A stretch of 64,000 nucleotides of DNA from Haemophilus haemolyticus (GTDB lineage Bacteria; Pseudomonadota; Gammaproteobacteria; Enterobacterales; Pasteurellaceae). Positions 50,248 to 59,719 of the stretch are shown here, piece after piece. Numbering within the stretch: position 1 is the stretch's first letter; each line of letters begins with the position of its first letter. Below the pieces are notes generated by a model. That model searched no databases, was not told where the DNA came from, and saw only the letters and a list, made by a program, of their open reading frames with translations. The stretch covers positions 1,426,001 through 1,490,000 of the forward strand of contig NZ_CP031240.1 in the NCBI RefSeq assembly GCF_003351405.1, in the 5' to 3' direction. A program made the translations under genes and the position numbers.

Positions 50248-50264
50248 TTTAAAAGGAAAGTAAA

Positions 50265-50882
50265 ATGAAAAAAACAACGTTAAAATTTGCCGCACTTGCC
50301 TTACTTGGTTTGAGTAATTTGGCATTGGCTGATGCGGCAAATGAATTGCAAATGCGTTTAGCTAAAGTTGATGTATTAAGCGCAGAATTTGTGCAAACAG
50401 TGACTTCTGGAAGTGGCAAAAATGTTCAACAAGGAAGTGGAAAACTTCAAATTAAACGCCCAAATTTATTCCGTATGGATACTAAAACTCCTCAAGAAAC
50501 CCAGATTATTTCTGATGGTAAAACCTTATGGTTCTACGATCCATTTGTTCAACAAGTGACCGCACAATGGGTTAAAGATGCGGTAAATAACACGCCTTTC
50601 GTGTTGCTTACAAGTAATGATAAAAGCCATTGGGATCAATATTCGGTTATGCAACAAGTGGATACTTTCGTATTGAAACCCAAATCTTCAAAAAGTAATA
50701 TCAAGCAATTTGATATTCGCGTCGATGCCAATGGCGTATTAAGAAATTTCAGTACGACCGAGAAAGATGGGCAAACCAATCTTTATGTTTTACGTAATAT
50801 TACGAATCAAACCTTATCTGACAGTTTGTTCCAATTCAAGCCAGAAAAAGGCGTTGAAGTGGATGACCAACGTAAAAAATAA
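50265..50882 (+). CDS. lolA: Periplasmic lipoprotein chaperone LolA
   Basis: Carries lipoproteins from LolCDE to LolB. The signal peptide is 1-22 (ALALADAAN). The mature open beta-barrel shows the family block [20 protein letters not shown] and [15 protein letters not shown]. At 205 residues it matches E. coli LolA (203-204). It lies 17 bases after ftsK in the conserved lrp-ftsK-lolA-rarA order. Its partner LolB is encoded at 36.7 kb in this window. Confidence 0.95.
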   Translation: MKKTTLKFAALALLGLSNLALADAANELQMRLAKVDVLSAEFVQTVTSGSGKNVQQGSGKLQIKRPNLFRMDTKTPQETQIISDGKTLWFYDPFVQQVTAQWVKDAVNNTPFVLLTSNDKSHWDQYSVMQQVDTFVLKPKSSKSNIKQFDIRVDANGVLRNFSTTEKDGQTNLYVLRNITNQTLSDSLFQFKPEKGVEVDDQRKK

Positions 50883-50900
50883 TAAATGATTATTTTAAAT

Positions 50901-50922
50901 AAGGGCGTAGAAATACGCCCTT
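50901..50922. terminator. Weak hairpin between lolA and rarA
   Basis: AAGGGCGTA / TACGCCCTT stem with a GAAA-type loop. Few Ts follow, so it may be an attenuator or processing stem rather than a full terminator. Confidence 0.45.
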
Positions 50923-50942
50923 CAATTTTGTGAGAAATAAAA

Positions 50943-52283
50943 ATGTCGAACCTCAATTTTGATTTTGCCGAAAATGATTTTCGTCCACTGGCAGCCAAGA
51001 TGCGTCCAAAGAGTCTAGAGCAGTATTTTGGGCAAACTCATCTTATTGGTGAGGGTAAGCCACTGCGTAAAGCTATTCAAGCTGGGCATATTCATTCTAT
51101 GATTTTCTGGGGGCCACCAGGTACGGGAAAAACAACGCTCGCAGAAATTATAGCGCAACGTATTAATGCAGAAGTTGAGCGAATTTCTGCGGTGACGAGT
51201 GGTATCAAAGAAATTCGTGAGGCGATTGATCGTGCAAAACAAAATCGTCTTGCGGATCGTAAAACTATCTTATTTGTGGATGAAGTCCATCGTTTTAATA
51301 AAAGCCAGCAAGATGCTTTTCTGCCACATATTGAAGACGGAACTATTATTTTTATTGGGGCGACAACAGAAAATCCCTCTTTTGAGCTAAATAATGCGTT
51401 GCTTTCTCGTGCCCGAGTGTATGTGCTGAAATCACTCACAACGACTGAAATTGAACAAGTTTTGCAGCAAGCTGTAGAAGATCCTGAACGAGGATTGGGT
51501 AAAGAGCGGCTAATTTTAGAAGAGAATTTACTACAAGTTCTTGCCGAATATGTTAATGGGGATGCGCGATTAGCCTTGAATAGTCTCGAATTAATGGTGG
51601 ATATGGCGGATGGAACAGAAAATGGAAAGAAAATTGACCGCACTTTATTAAAAGAAGTCTTAGGCGAACGCCAAGCAAGATTTGATAAACAAGGTGATCG
51701 TTTCTACGATTTAATTTCTGCGCTACATAAATCTGTCAGAGGTTCTGCACCAGATGCTGCTCTGTATTGGTATGCACGAATTTTAACAGCAGGGGGAGAC
51801 CCTTTATATGTCGCGCGCCGATTACTTGCCATTGCTTCAGAAGATGTGGGAAATGCAGATCCTCGTGCTATGCAAGTCGCATTGGCTGCATGGGATTGCT
51901 TTACTCGCGTGGGGGCTTATGAAGGGGAGCGAGCCATTGCCCAAGCCATTATCTATCTAGCGGTAGCGCCAAAAAGTAATGCCGTTTATACCGCATTTAA
52001 CACCGCAAAACAGCAAGCGAAAGATTTGCCAGATTACGATGTTCCACCACATTTACGCAATGCGCCAACTAATTTAATGAAAGAACTTGGCTATGGTGCT
52101 GAATATCGTTATGCTCACGATGAACCTAACGCTTATGCGGCAGGTGAAAATTATTTCCCGCCTGAATTAAAAGACACTCAATATTATTTTCCGACGAATA
52201 GAGGTATGGAAATTCAGATTAAGGAAAAACTAGAACGATTACGTGAGCAAGATAAAAGTGCGGTGAAAAGACGGTATAAATAA
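50943..52283 (+). CDS. rarA: Replication-associated AAA+ ATPase RarA (MgsA)
   Basis: A 446-residue AAA+ protein related to clamp loaders. Walker A is GPPGTGKT at 57-64, Walker [16 protein letters not shown] from Asp113, sensor 1 [10 protein letters not shown]. The C-terminal tetramerisation domain holds [18 protein letters not shown] and [15 protein letters not shown]. It acts at stalled forks with SSB. In E. coli it is MgsA/RarA (447 residues). Last gene of the lolA-rarA run. Confidence 0.96.
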   Translation: MSNLNFDFAENDFRPLAAKMRPKSLEQYFGQTHLIGEGKPLRKAIQAGHIHSMIFWGPPGTGKTTLAEIIAQRINAEVERISAVTSGIKEIREAIDRAKQNRLADRKTILFVDEVHRFNKSQQDAFLPHIEDGTIIFIGATTENPSFELNNALLSRARVYVLKSLTTTEIEQVLQQAVEDPERGLGKERLILEENLLQVLAEYVNGDARLALNSLELMVDMADGTENGKKIDRTLLKEVLGERQARFDKQGDRFYDLISALHKSVRGSAPDAALYWYARILTAGGDPLYVARRLLAIASEDVGNADPRAMQVALAAWDCFTRVGAYEGERAIAQAIIYLAVAPKSNAVYTAFNTAKQQAKDLPDYDVPPHLRNAPTNLMKELGYGAEYRYAHDEPNAYAAGENYFPPELKDTQYYFPTNRGMEIQIKEKLERLREQDKSAVKRRYK

Positions 52284-52313
52284 TCTTTATTTAGGATTTT
52301 TTAGAATGGAATG

Positions 52314-52362
52314 AAAGTGCGGTTAATTTTGAAAACTTTTTTGAAATTTACCGCACTTTTTT
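52314..52362. terminator. Uptake-signal-pair terminator, rarA/aroA
   Basis: AAAGTGCGGT / ACCGCACTTT arms extended by an AT stem, between convergent genes, with Ts on both strands. Confidence 0.8.
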
Positions 52363-52365
52363 AAT

Positions 52366-53664
52366 TTAACCTCTTAAGCAAATTTTCTCAAATTCACTAA
52401 AGAATTTTGGAAAGGTTTTGGCAGTACATTTGGGATCTAAAATTGTTACTGGTGTATTGGACAGAGCGATTAGAGAAAAACACATTGCCATGCGGTGATC
52501 GTTATAAGTTTCAATATCAGCATGTTTAAACTGATTGAGTGCAAGTGGTTGAATACGAATAAAATCTTCACCTTCTTCGACTTCTGCACCGACTTTACGT
52601 AATTCGGTTGCTACTGCCGTTAAACGATCTGTTTCTTTCACACGCCAGTTATAAATATTTCGAATGACGGTTTCCCCTTTAGCAAAAAGAGCAGTGGTCG
52701 CAATCGTCATTGCGGCATCTGGAATGTGGTTCATATCCATATCAATGCCATGCAATTCATCACGTTCGGCTTGAATAAAATCCTCTCCCCAAGTGATTTT
52801 TGCTCCCATTTTTTCTAAAACATCAGCAAATAAACGATCGCCTTGAATAGAGTTTTTACCAATTCCCGTTACTTTTACTTTTCCTTTAATGGCACCAGCT
52901 GCGAGAAAGTAAGATGCCGATGAGGCATCGCCTTCTACCAAATATTTTCCAGGTGAAATGTAGGATTGATTTCCCTTAACTTGAAATTTTTGGTAGTGAT
53001 GGTTTTCAACGTGAACACCAAAATCTCGCATCATTGCAAGGGTGATGTCAATATAGGGTTTAGAGACTAGTTCACCGATAATTTCGATTTCGGTGTCATT
53101 TTCTGCAAGTGGCGCAGACATTAAAAGTGCGGTTAAAAATTGGGATGAAATAGAGCCATCAATTTTGACATTTCCACCTTTTATTCCTTTGTTGCGAATT
53201 GCGAGTGGAGGATAACCTTCATTTTCTAAGTAGCGAATATCTGCACCCGCTTGGCGTAAAGCATCGACTAAATGGAGTATTGGACGCTCTTTCATACGAG
53301 GGTCACCCGTTAAGATGATTTCAACTTCGGAGGTACCTTTTAAGCAAAGCGCAGCGGTTAGAGGACGCATTGCCGTCCCCGCATTGCCAAGAAAGAGTGA
53401 AAGATTGTTCTGTATATTGAATGCTCCGCCTAATCCCTCTATTTCACAAATAGTTTTGTCATCAGAAAGTTGGTAGCGTACACCTAACGCTTTTAGGGCG
53501 TTAAGCATATGTCGAATATCATCGCTATCTAATAAATTGGTTACTTTTGTTGTGCCTTTAGCTAAGGCGGCTAAAAGTAATGCTCGGTTCGATAAACTTT
53601 TAGAACCTGGTAAATTAATTGTTCCTTCAACCGCACTTATTGGCGCAAGGGTGATTTTTTTCAC
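52366..53664 (-). CDS. aroA: EPSP synthase (3-phosphoshikimate 1-carboxyvinyltransferase)
   Basis: Joins shikimate-3-phosphate and phosphoenolpyruvate in aromatic synthesis. The N-terminal substrate block is [18 protein letters not shown], the phosphate region [17 protein letters not shown], and the C-terminal [19 protein letters not shown]. At 432 residues it is a class I enzyme (E. coli 427). The start codon is GTG at 53664, sharing its G with the purU stop (TAGTG), so aroA and purU are translationally coupled. Confidence 0.96.
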   Translation of the reverse strand: MKKITLAPISAVEGTINLPGSKSLSNRALLLAALAKGTTKVTNLLDSDDIRHMLNALKALGVRYQLSDDKTICEIEGLGGAFNIQNNLSLFLGNAGTAMRPLTAALCLKGTSEVEIILTGDPRMKERPILHLVDALRQAGADIRYLENEGYPPLAIRNKGIKGGNVKIDGSISSQFLTALLMSAPLAENDTEIEIIGELVSKPYIDITLAMMRDFGVHVENHHYQKFQVKGNQSYISPGKYLVEGDASSASYFLAAGAIKGKVKVTGIGKNSIQGDRLFADVLEKMGAKITWGEDFIQAERDELHGIDMDMNHIPDAAMTIATTALFAKGETVIRNIYNWRVKETDRLTAVATELRKVGAEVEEGEDFIRIQPLALNQFKHADIETYNDHRMAMCFSLIALSNTPVTILDPKCTAKTFPKFFSEFEKICLRG

Positions 53665-54500
53665 TACAACACCACCGTTTTATTTTTATAAACGAAAATT
53701 CTATCGTGTAAAGCAAGATCAAGGGCGCGACTTAACACTGTTTTTTCCACATCACGACCAGCACGCATCATTGCTTCAGCATTATAAGTATGATCAACAT
53801 TAATGACATTTTGCATAATAATCGGGCCTTGATCCAATTCATTATTAATGAAATGCGCTGTTGCACCGATAATTTTTACACCTCGTTCATAGGCTTGTTG
53901 ATAAGGCTTGGCACCAATGAAAGCAGGTAAAAATGAATGGTGAATATTAATCACTCGATTTGGATAACGAGCGACAAATTCAGGATTTAATACACGCATA
54001 TATTTAGCGAGGACAATATAATCTGGCGTGTATTCATCAATGTTTTTAGCTAATAATTTATCGTGCTCAATACGAGTTAAGCCTTCATGACTAACCAAAT
54101 GAAACGGAATATTAAAACGCTCAACGAGTTCGCGTAAATTATCATGGTTGCCGATCACTGCAGCAATTTCTACATCAAGCGCACCATAATAATTTTTCAT
54201 TAAAATATCGCCGAGACAGTGAGCTTCTTTGGTGACTAAAATAACAATTCGTTTACGTTGTGTACCAATTAATCGACAATGTGTTCCTTCGGGTAAGCTA
54301 TATTTTAGATCTTCTAATAAAGTATCTTCGTTAAAAATACCTTCCAATTCTGTACGCATAAAGAAATGTTTGGTTTCAAAATCTACGAATTCATTATTAT
54401 GCAGAATGTTTAGTTGATGTTTGTAACAAATGTTGGTTATTTTAGCTATTAAGCCTTTATCATCGGGACAATCGGTGAGTAATATTTTTTTTTCGATCAT
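53664..54500 (-). CDS. purU: Formyltetrahydrofolate deformylase
   Basis: Hydrolyses 10-formyl-THF to formate and THF. An ACT-type sensor domain is at the N terminus ([20 protein letters not shown], about 9-28), followed by a formyltransferase-like catalytic domain with [14 protein letters not shown] and the catalytic Asp in [10 protein letters not shown]. At 278 residues it fits PurU (E. coli 280). It overlaps aroA by one base; the role of that pairing is not obvious. Confidence 0.95.
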   Translation of the reverse strand: MIEKKILLTDCPDDKGLIAKITNICYKHQLNILHNNEFVDFETKHFFMRTELEGIFNEDTLLEDLKYSLPEGTHCRLIGTQRKRIVILVTKEAHCLGDILMKNYYGALDVEIAAVIGNHDNLRELVERFNIPFHLVSHEGLTRIEHDKLLAKNIDEYTPDYIVLAKYMRVLNPEFVARYPNRVINIHHSFLPAFIGAKPYQQAYERGVKIIGATAHFINNELDQGPIIMQNVINVDHTYNAEAMMRAGRDVEKTVLSRALDLALHDRIFVYKNKTVVL

Positions 54501-54523
54501 AATGTTGTGTGATACGTTTAGAT

Positions 54524-54554
54524 AAAAAAATAGAACCCATAAAAATGGGTTCTA
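54524..54554 (-). terminator. Terminator of hns
   Basis: TAGAACCCAT / ATGGGTTCTA stem with a 4-nt loop (54531-54554) and seven Ts on the minus strand. Confidence 0.85.
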
Positions 54555-54570
54555 GTTTCAAATAGAAAAA

Positions 54571-54975
54571 TTAAATTTCGAAATCAGATAATGATTTACC
54601 AGAATTCAATTCATTTTGAATTGGGCGTGGTGTGCGACCTTGGCCAGTCCATGTTTTACGCTCGCCATTTTCATCAATAAAGGCATATTTTGCTGGGCGA
54701 GGTGGACGTTTTGCTCTAGCAGATGTTGCTGCAGTACCAAAGATCTCTTGTAATTCTTCAGGTGTAATACCTTCTTTTTCCATTAATTCTTTATATTTAG
54801 CTAAACGTTCTTTTCGCTCTGTTTCTGCTTTAATTAATTCTGCTTCATTAGCACGTTTCTCTTCAACAGCTGTTTGTAATTTCTCAAGAGCACTTTCCGC
54901 TTGTTCTAAAGTTAATTCGCGTACCGCCGCACGTAAACTACGAAGATTTGTTAAACCTTTTGCTAATTCGCTCAT
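54571..54975 (-). CDS. hns: Nucleoid protein H-NS
   Basis: A 134-residue nucleoid-structuring silencer of AT-rich DNA. The N-terminal coiled coil for oligomerisation spans about 1-70, a linker follows, and the C-terminal DNA-binding domain carries the H-NS signature TWTGQGRTPRPI. The hook residues Gln-Gly-Arg are intact. GAGGTTTATT precedes the ATG. It has its own strong promoter in a visibly AT-rich region, consistent with self-regulation. Confidence 0.95.
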   Translation of the reverse strand: MSELAKGLTNLRSLRAAVRELTLEQAESALEKLQTAVEEKRANEAELIKAETERKERLAKYKELMEKEGITPEELQEIFGTAATSARAKRPPRPAKYAFIDENGERKTWTGQGRTPRPIQNELNSGKSLSDFEI

Positions 54976-55019
54976 AATAAACCTCGATAAAATAATCTTG
55001 TGTGTGGAAAACTTATTTA

Positions 55020-55048
55020 ATAATAGGGAAAATAATATTTATTGTAAA
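55020..55048 (-). promoter_or_regulatory. hns promoter
   Basis: Minus strand TTTACA (55043-55048), 17-nt spacer, TATTAT (55020-55025). The start lies about 40 bases before the hns ATG. Confidence 0.65.
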
Positions 55049-55153
55049 TATCTATTTTAAATAAATGGTCGGAGCAGGTATATATCTTTAAATTTCTTTT
55101 TGTTTATTTTTTATATTTTTAATTCAATCTAATAAAAAATTTTATAAAACCTG

Positions 55154-55182
55154 TTGGCATTTGGATTTTTTTACGGTAATCT
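55154..55182 (+). promoter_or_regulatory. Promoter of the lysine-riboswitch transcript
   Basis: TTGGCA (55154-55159), 17-nt spacer, TAATCT (55177-55182). Start near 55189, some eleven bases before the aptamer. Confidence 0.5.
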
Positions 55183-55199
55183 CTTGAATCACTACAAAA

Positions 55200-55362
55200 G
55201 TAGAGGTGCAATCATTATAAGTATTTTTTCAGAGTGGATAACGATGAAGAAAAAAGAAAGGAATGATTGCCGAAATCAAACAAAAGTCGTTTTGTTTGGT
55301 TGGTGGCGTACTTGAAAGGGGCGACACTGTCATAGTTTTTTTGATTAACTATGGAGCGCTAC
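55200..55362 (+). promoter_or_regulatory. Lysine riboswitch (L-box) aptamer
   Basis: The sequence fits the L-box plan in order: GTAG-AGGTGC at the 5' end, AAGTA, GAAAGG with the arm GCAATCATT / AATGATTGC, then CCGAA and a long perfect stem ATCAAACAAAA / TTTTGTTTGGT, GTTGGTGGCG, GGGGCGACACTGTCAT and the 3' hallmark ACTATGGAGCGCTAC, whose CTAC closes stem P1 with the 5' GTAG. No terminator follows, so control is probably at translation. The start of the transporter has TGTAGGT as ribosome site, which can pair with the P1 CTAC. Confidence 0.88.
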
Positions 55363-55426
55363 GGTTGTTCTGGTCTTATTCTGTCCTTTGCTTTCCGTTC
55401 TCTCCATTAATTGTAGGTATCTCTTA

Positions 55427-56947
55427 ATGGAACTTATCGATTTTTCATCCTCAGTTTGGTCAATCATTCCAGCTTTATTGGCGATTGTCTTGGCCATTGC
55501 AACTCGTCGTGTATTGGTGTCTCTCAGCGCAGGGATTATTGTTGGTGCGTTAATGTTAGGTGGCTGGAATATTGGCTCATCTTTCAGTTATCTATCAAGC
55601 AACGTGATTTCACTTGTTTATGCTGATGGCGCAATTAACTCTAATATGAACATTGTCTTGTTCTTATTATTGCTTGGTGTTTTAACCGCACTTTTAACTG
55701 TATCAGGTAGTAATCATGCATTTGCTGAATGGGCACAAAACCGTATTAAAGGTCGTCGTGGTGCTAAATTATTAGCTGCATCATTAGTTTTTGTTACTTT
55801 TATTGACGATTATTTCCACAGTCTTGCTGTAGGCGCAATTGCTCGTCCAGTGACAGACCGTTTTAAAGTTTCTCGTGCGAAACTTGCTTATATTTTGGAT
55901 TCAACGGCAGCGCCGATGTGTGTCATGATGCCAGTTTCAAGTTGGGGTGCATACATTATTACCTTAGTAGGCGGTTTATTAGCGACTTATTCGATCACTG
56001 AGTACACACCAATTGGTGCATTTGTGGCAATGAGCTCAATGAACTTCTATGCAATTTTCTCAATTATCATGGTGTTCTTTGTGGCATATTTTTCTTTCGA
56101 TATTGCTTCAATGGCACGCCATGAAAAATTAGCTTTGGAAAATTCTGAAGATGAATTAGAAGAAGAAACGGGGGCAAAAGGTCACGTACGTAATCTCGTA
56201 TTACCTATCTTAGTTTTAATTTTTTCAACGGTTACAATGATGATTCACACCGGTGCATCAGCATTAGCAGCGGACGGTAAAGAATTTAGCATTTTAGGTG
56301 CATTTGAAAATACTGTTGTTGGAACCTCTTTAGTTGTGGGTGGCACTTGTTCGATTCTAGTTTCTACTTTATTGATTATTATTGATCGTCAAGTAAGTGT
56401 TCCAGAATATGCACGCTCTTGGATCGCAGGTATTAAATCAATGGCTGGTGCAATCGCAATTTTATTCTTTGCGTGGACAATTAATAAAGTCGTTGGAGAT
56501 ATGCAAACTGGTAAATATTTATCTTCTCTTGTTTCTGGTAATATCCCAATGCAATTCTTACCAGTAATTTTATTTATTCTTGGTTCTGCAATGGCATTCT
56601 CAACCGGTACTAGCTGGGGTACATTTGGTATTATGTTACCAATTGCAGCGGCTATGGCTGCAAATGCAGCGCCAGAATTATTACTCCCTTGTTTATCAGC
56701 CGTAATGGCGGGGGCTGTATGTGGTGACCACTGTTCGCCAGTATCGGATACAACGATTTTATCTTCAACTGGTGCAAAATGTAACCATATGGATCATGTG
56801 ACTACTCAGCTTCCTTATGCTGCAACAGTTGCAACTGCAACGGCTATCGGTTACATCGTAGTTGGATTCACTTATTCAGGTTTAGCTGGTTTTGCAGCGA
56901 CGGCGGTTTCATTATTTTTAATCGTATTTGCAGTGAAAAAACGTTAA
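55427..56947 (+). CDS. NhaC-family transporter, probable lysine transporter (LysW-type)
   Basis: A 506-residue membrane protein of the NhaC antiporter family with about twelve helices, starting MELIDFSSSVWS. Family motifs are FIDDYFHSLAVGAIARPVTDR, DSTAAPMCVMMPVSSWGAY and GDHCSPVSDTTILSSTGAKC. A lysine riboswitch precedes it, and comparative work has proposed such NhaC-type genes as lysine transporters; transport of lysine is an inference here. The ATG at 55427 has TGTAGGT upstream; an in-frame TTG at 55388 has no role. Confidence 0.88.
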   Translation: MELIDFSSSVWSIIPALLAIVLAIATRRVLVSLSAGIIVGALMLGGWNIGSSFSYLSSNVISLVYADGAINSNMNIVLFLLLLGVLTALLTVSGSNHAFAEWAQNRIKGRRGAKLLAASLVFVTFIDDYFHSLAVGAIARPVTDRFKVSRAKLAYILDSTAAPMCVMMPVSSWGAYIITLVGGLLATYSITEYTPIGAFVAMSSMNFYAIFSIIMVFFVAYFSFDIASMARHEKLALENSEDELEEETGAKGHVRNLVLPILVLIFSTVTMMIHTGASALAADGKEFSILGAFENTVVGTSLVVGGTCSILVSTLLIIIDRQVSVPEYARSWIAGIKSMAGAIAILFFAWTINKVVGDMQTGKYLSSLVSGNIPMQFLPVILFILGSAMAFSTGTSWGTFGIMLPIAAAMAANAAPELLLPCLSAVMAGAVCGDHCSPVSDTTILSSTGAKCNHMDHVTTQLPYAATVATATAIGYIVVGFTYSGLAGFAATAVSLFLIVFAVKKR

Positions 56948-57002
56948 AAATGTGATCTTGCTCAAAAATCTAAATAAAATATAAAATTTTGATAAATTTA
57001 TA

Positions 57003-57030
57003 AAATGCGACATAAGGTCGCATTTTTTTT
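57003..57030 (+). terminator. Terminator of the NhaC-type gene
   Basis: AAATGCGAC / GTCGCATTT stem with a 5-nt loop and eight Ts. Confidence 0.88.
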
Positions 57031-57124
57031 GTTTTTTAATTTTATTTTTTTATAAAAATCTAAATTTTTTCCATTGGTTGATTTTTTATTCTGTTTTGTT
57101 TGTGTTTTTAGCTATTGTACAGAC

Positions 57125-57152
57125 TAGACAAAAAATTTTTGCTTAGTATGAT
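57125..57152 (+). promoter_or_regulatory. ilvIH promoter
   Basis: TAGACA, 16-nt spacer, TATGAT. The leader contains GCACTTTTGAAAGTGC (57177-57192), a self-paired uptake-signal arm, before the AGGAG site. No leader peptide rich in branched-chain codons is seen. Confidence 0.6.
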
Positions 57153-57213
57153 GTAAATCATTGATACAAAGCATGGGCACTTTTGAAAGTGCGGTTCGTT
57201 TTAGGAGTAAAAA

Positions 57214-58935
57214 ATGAAGAAGTTATCTGGCGCAGAGATGGTCGTTCAATCTTTACGCGATGAAGGCGTAGAGTATTTATTTGGTTATCCTGGTGGGGCA
57301 GTATTAGATATTTATGATGCAATTCATACACTAGGTGGTATAGAACATATTTTAGTTCGTCATGAACAAGCGGCTGTGCACATGGCGGATGGCTATGCAC
57401 GTTCTACAGGTAAAGTTGGATGTGTGTTAGTGACTTCAGGGCCTGGAGCAACAAACGCAATCACTGGGATTTTAACGGCTTATACCGATTCTGTGCCTAT
57501 GGTCATTATTTCTGGTCAGGTCATGAGTAATTTAATTGGCCGAGATGCATTCCAAGAATGTGATATGGTGGGGATTTCTCGTCCAGTTGTAAAGCATAGC
57601 TTTATTGTCAAAAAAGCGGAAGATATTCCGTCTATTTTGAAAAAAGCTTTTTATATTGCCTCAACCGGTCGTCCAGGGCCTGTTGTGGTGGATATTCCAA
57701 AAGATACTGTAAATCCGAATTTTAAATATCCTTATGAATACCCTGAATCTGTAGAGTTACGTTCTTATAATCCGACAGTAAATGGGCACAAAGGCCAAAT
57801 TAAAAAAGCATTAAAAGCACTTTTAGTGGCGAAGAAACCAATACTTTTCGTCGGTGGTGGCGCAATTGCTGCTGAATGTAGTAAACAGTTAATTCAGTTT
57901 GCACAACGTTTAAATTTGCCAGTTACTTCATCATTAATGGGATTAGGGGCTTATCCAAGTACAGATAAACAATTCCTAGGCATGTTAGGGATGCACGGTA
58001 CTTTCGAAGCTAATACGGCAATGCACGAAAGTGATCTTATTTTGGGGATTGGCGTTCGTTTTGATGATCGCACAACAAATAATTTAGAAAAATATTGCCC
58101 AAATGCTAAAGTTATTCATATTGATATTGATCCAACCTCGATTTCTAAAAATGTTCCAGCAGCGATTCCAATTGTCGGAAATGCGAAAAATGTATTGGAA
58201 GAATTTTTGAGTTTATTGAATGAAGAGGGATTGAAATCTCAAACGGATCTTGAAAGTTGGTGGCAAGAAATCAACCAATGGAAAGCAAAAAAATGTTTGG
58301 AATTTGACCGCACTTCTGGCGTGATTAAACCTCAACAAGTCATGGAAGCGGTATATCGTCTTACTAAAGGACAGGCGTATGTGGCTTCTGATGTAGGGCA
58401 ACATCAAATGTTTGCAGCGTTACATTATCCATTCGATGAGCCTCGTCATTGGATTAACTCTGGTGGCGCGGGCACAATGGGATTTGGTTTACCCGCGGCA
58501 TTAGGCGTGAAATTGGCTCATCCGGAAGGAACAGTTGTTTGTGTGACTGGCGATGGAAGTATTCAGATGAATATTCAAGAGCTTTCTACCGCAACCCAGT
58601 ATGGCATTCCTGTTGTCATTATTTGTTTGAATAATCATTTCTTGGGTATGGTAAAACAATGGCAAGATTTGATTTATTCTGGTCGCCATTCGCAAACCTA
58701 TATGAATTCGTTGCCTGATTTTGTGAAATTGGCTGAATCTTACGGTCATGTCGGTATAAAAATTGCTACACCCGATGAACTTGAAAGTAAATTGAAAGAA
58801 GCATTCAGTATTAAAAATAAATTAGTATTTGTGGATATTAATGTAGATGAATCTGAGCATGTGTATCCAATGCAAATTCGTGGTGGCGCAATGAATGAAA
58901 TGATTTTAAGTAAACCTCAAGAGGAGACAAACTAA
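57214..58935 (+). CDS. ilvI: Acetolactate synthase large subunit
   Basis: ThDP enzyme condensing pyruvate with pyruvate or 2-ketobutyrate for branched-chain amino acids. The catalytic Glu51 is in [13 protein letters not shown], and the ThDP-binding motif starts GDGSIQMN near residue 446 and ends CLNN. The N terminus [15 protein letters not shown] is typical. At 573 residues it matches E. coli IlvI (574). Strong TAGGAG ribosome site. ilvH overlaps by one base. Confidence 0.96.
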   Translation: MKKLSGAEMVVQSLRDEGVEYLFGYPGGAVLDIYDAIHTLGGIEHILVRHEQAAVHMADGYARSTGKVGCVLVTSGPGATNAITGILTAYTDSVPMVIISGQVMSNLIGRDAFQECDMVGISRPVVKHSFIVKKAEDIPSILKKAFYIASTGRPGPVVVDIPKDTVNPNFKYPYEYPESVELRSYNPTVNGHKGQIKKALKALLVAKKPILFVGGGAIAAECSKQLIQFAQRLNLPVTSSLMGLGAYPSTDKQFLGMLGMHGTFEANTAMHESDLILGIGVRFDDRTTNNLEKYCPNAKVIHIDIDPTSISKNVPAAIPIVGNAKNVLEEFLSLLNEEGLKSQTDLESWWQEINQWKAKKCLEFDRTSGVIKPQQVMEAVYRLTKGQAYVASDVGQHQMFAALHYPFDEPRHWINSGGAGTMGFGLPAALGVKLAHPEGTVVCVTGDGSIQMNIQELSTATQYGIPVVIICLNNHFLGMVKQWQDLIYSGRHSQTYMNSLPDFVKLAESYGHVGIKIATPDELESKLKEAFSIKNKLVFVDINVDESEHVYPMQIRGGAMNEMILSKPQEETN

Positions 58936-59426
58936 TGCGTAGAATTTTATCTGTTTTACTCGAAAATGAGTCTGGTGCTTTATCACGTGTTGTTGGTTTA
59001 TTCTCCCAACGAGCCTTTAATATTGAAAGTTTGACAGTGGCGCCAACGGATGATCCAACACTTTCTCGAATGACTATTGAAGCAGTGGGCGATGCTCAAG
59101 TATTGGAACAAATTGAGAAACAACTCCATAAATTGGTGGATGTGTTTAAAGTCATTAACTTGAGTGAGCAAGAGCATATAGTTCGAGAAATTGTTTTAGC
59201 GAAGGTAAGGGCAGTAGGTTCATCTCGCGATGAGATTAAACGTTTAGCTGATATTTTTCGTGGACAAATTGTAGATGTCACACCAAAATCTTATACAATC
59301 CAATTAAGCGGTACTAAAGACAAAATTGATGCATTTATTTCTGCGTTGAAGGAGGAAACCACATTGTTGGAAATTGTTCGTTCTGGATTGATTAGTGTGT
59401 CTCGTGGAGAAAAGAATATTCTCTAA
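58935..59426 (+). CDS. ilvH: Acetolactate synthase small regulatory subunit
   Basis: A 163-residue valine-sensing subunit. The N-terminal ACT domain starts RRILSVLLENESGALSRVVG and continues QRAFNIESLTVAPTDDPTLSR; the C-terminal half stabilises the large subunit. Its start codon shares a base with the ilvI stop (TAATG), so the pair is translationally coupled. E. coli IlvH has the same length (163). Confidence 0.96.
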   Translation: MRRILSVLLENESGALSRVVGLFSQRAFNIESLTVAPTDDPTLSRMTIEAVGDAQVLEQIEKQLHKLVDVFKVINLSEQEHIVREIVLAKVRAVGSSRDEIKRLADIFRGQIVDVTPKSYTIQLSGTKDKIDAFISALKEETTLLEIVRSGLISVSRGEKNIL

Positions 59427-59436
59427 AGTAGGGGCG

Positions 59437-59477
59437 TAAAGTGCGGAAATATTTTAATAGAATCTTACCGCACTTTA
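59437..59477 (+). terminator. Uptake-signal-pair hairpin after ilvH
   Basis: TAAAGTGCGG / CCGCACTTTA arms with a 21-nt loop. Only two Ts follow directly, so termination may be partial. Confidence 0.55.
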
Positions 59478-59516
59478 TTAGAAATATATTTGTTTTTAGT
59501 TTTTTTATAAAAAAAT

Positions 59517-59578
59517 CGTGACCAAGTTCACAAATCTAAAAATATGTATTTGCATAACTGATCGGATTTCTTTATTCT
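59517..59578 (+). promoter_or_regulatory. CRP-type promoter in the ilvH-argS gap
   Basis: CGTGA-CCAAGT-TCACA (59517-59532) matches the CRP site at nine of ten positions. Downstream are a poor TTGCAT -35 (59550-59555), 17-nt spacer, and TATTCT -10 (59573-59578). The CRP centre is about 61 bases before the predicted start at 59585, the class I distance, and a weak -35 is usual for CRP-dependent promoters. Confidence 0.65.
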
Positions 59579-59584
59579 GAAGCC

Positions 59585-59661
59585 ACTAAAAACAAGTGCT
59601 ATCTTAAATAGCCGACATCTATTTTGCTTTCCGAGTAGTGCCCCATTGGGGCACTTTTTTT
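59585..59661 (+). ncRNA. Candidate CRP-activated small RNA
   Basis: A predicted transcript of about 77 bases from the CRP-type promoter to a strong terminator (AGTGCCCC / GGGGCACT, then seven Ts, 59637-59661). The terminator cannot serve ilvH well, as it lies more than 200 bases past that stop, and argS runs the other way. The RNA has no convincing open frame. A small internal stem CACT / AGTG lies at its 5' end. I do not recognise the sequence. Confidence 0.6.
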
Positions 59662-59674
59662 ATTCTGTAAATAA

Positions 59675-59708
59675 GCATAAAAAATCCCTTTCGTAAGAAA
59701 GGGATTTT
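59675..59708 (-). terminator. Terminator of argS
   Basis: AAAATCCCTTT / AAAGGGATTTT stem with a 6-nt loop and a T run on the minus strand. Confidence 0.8.
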
Positions 59709-59719
59709 AATTATCTAAA

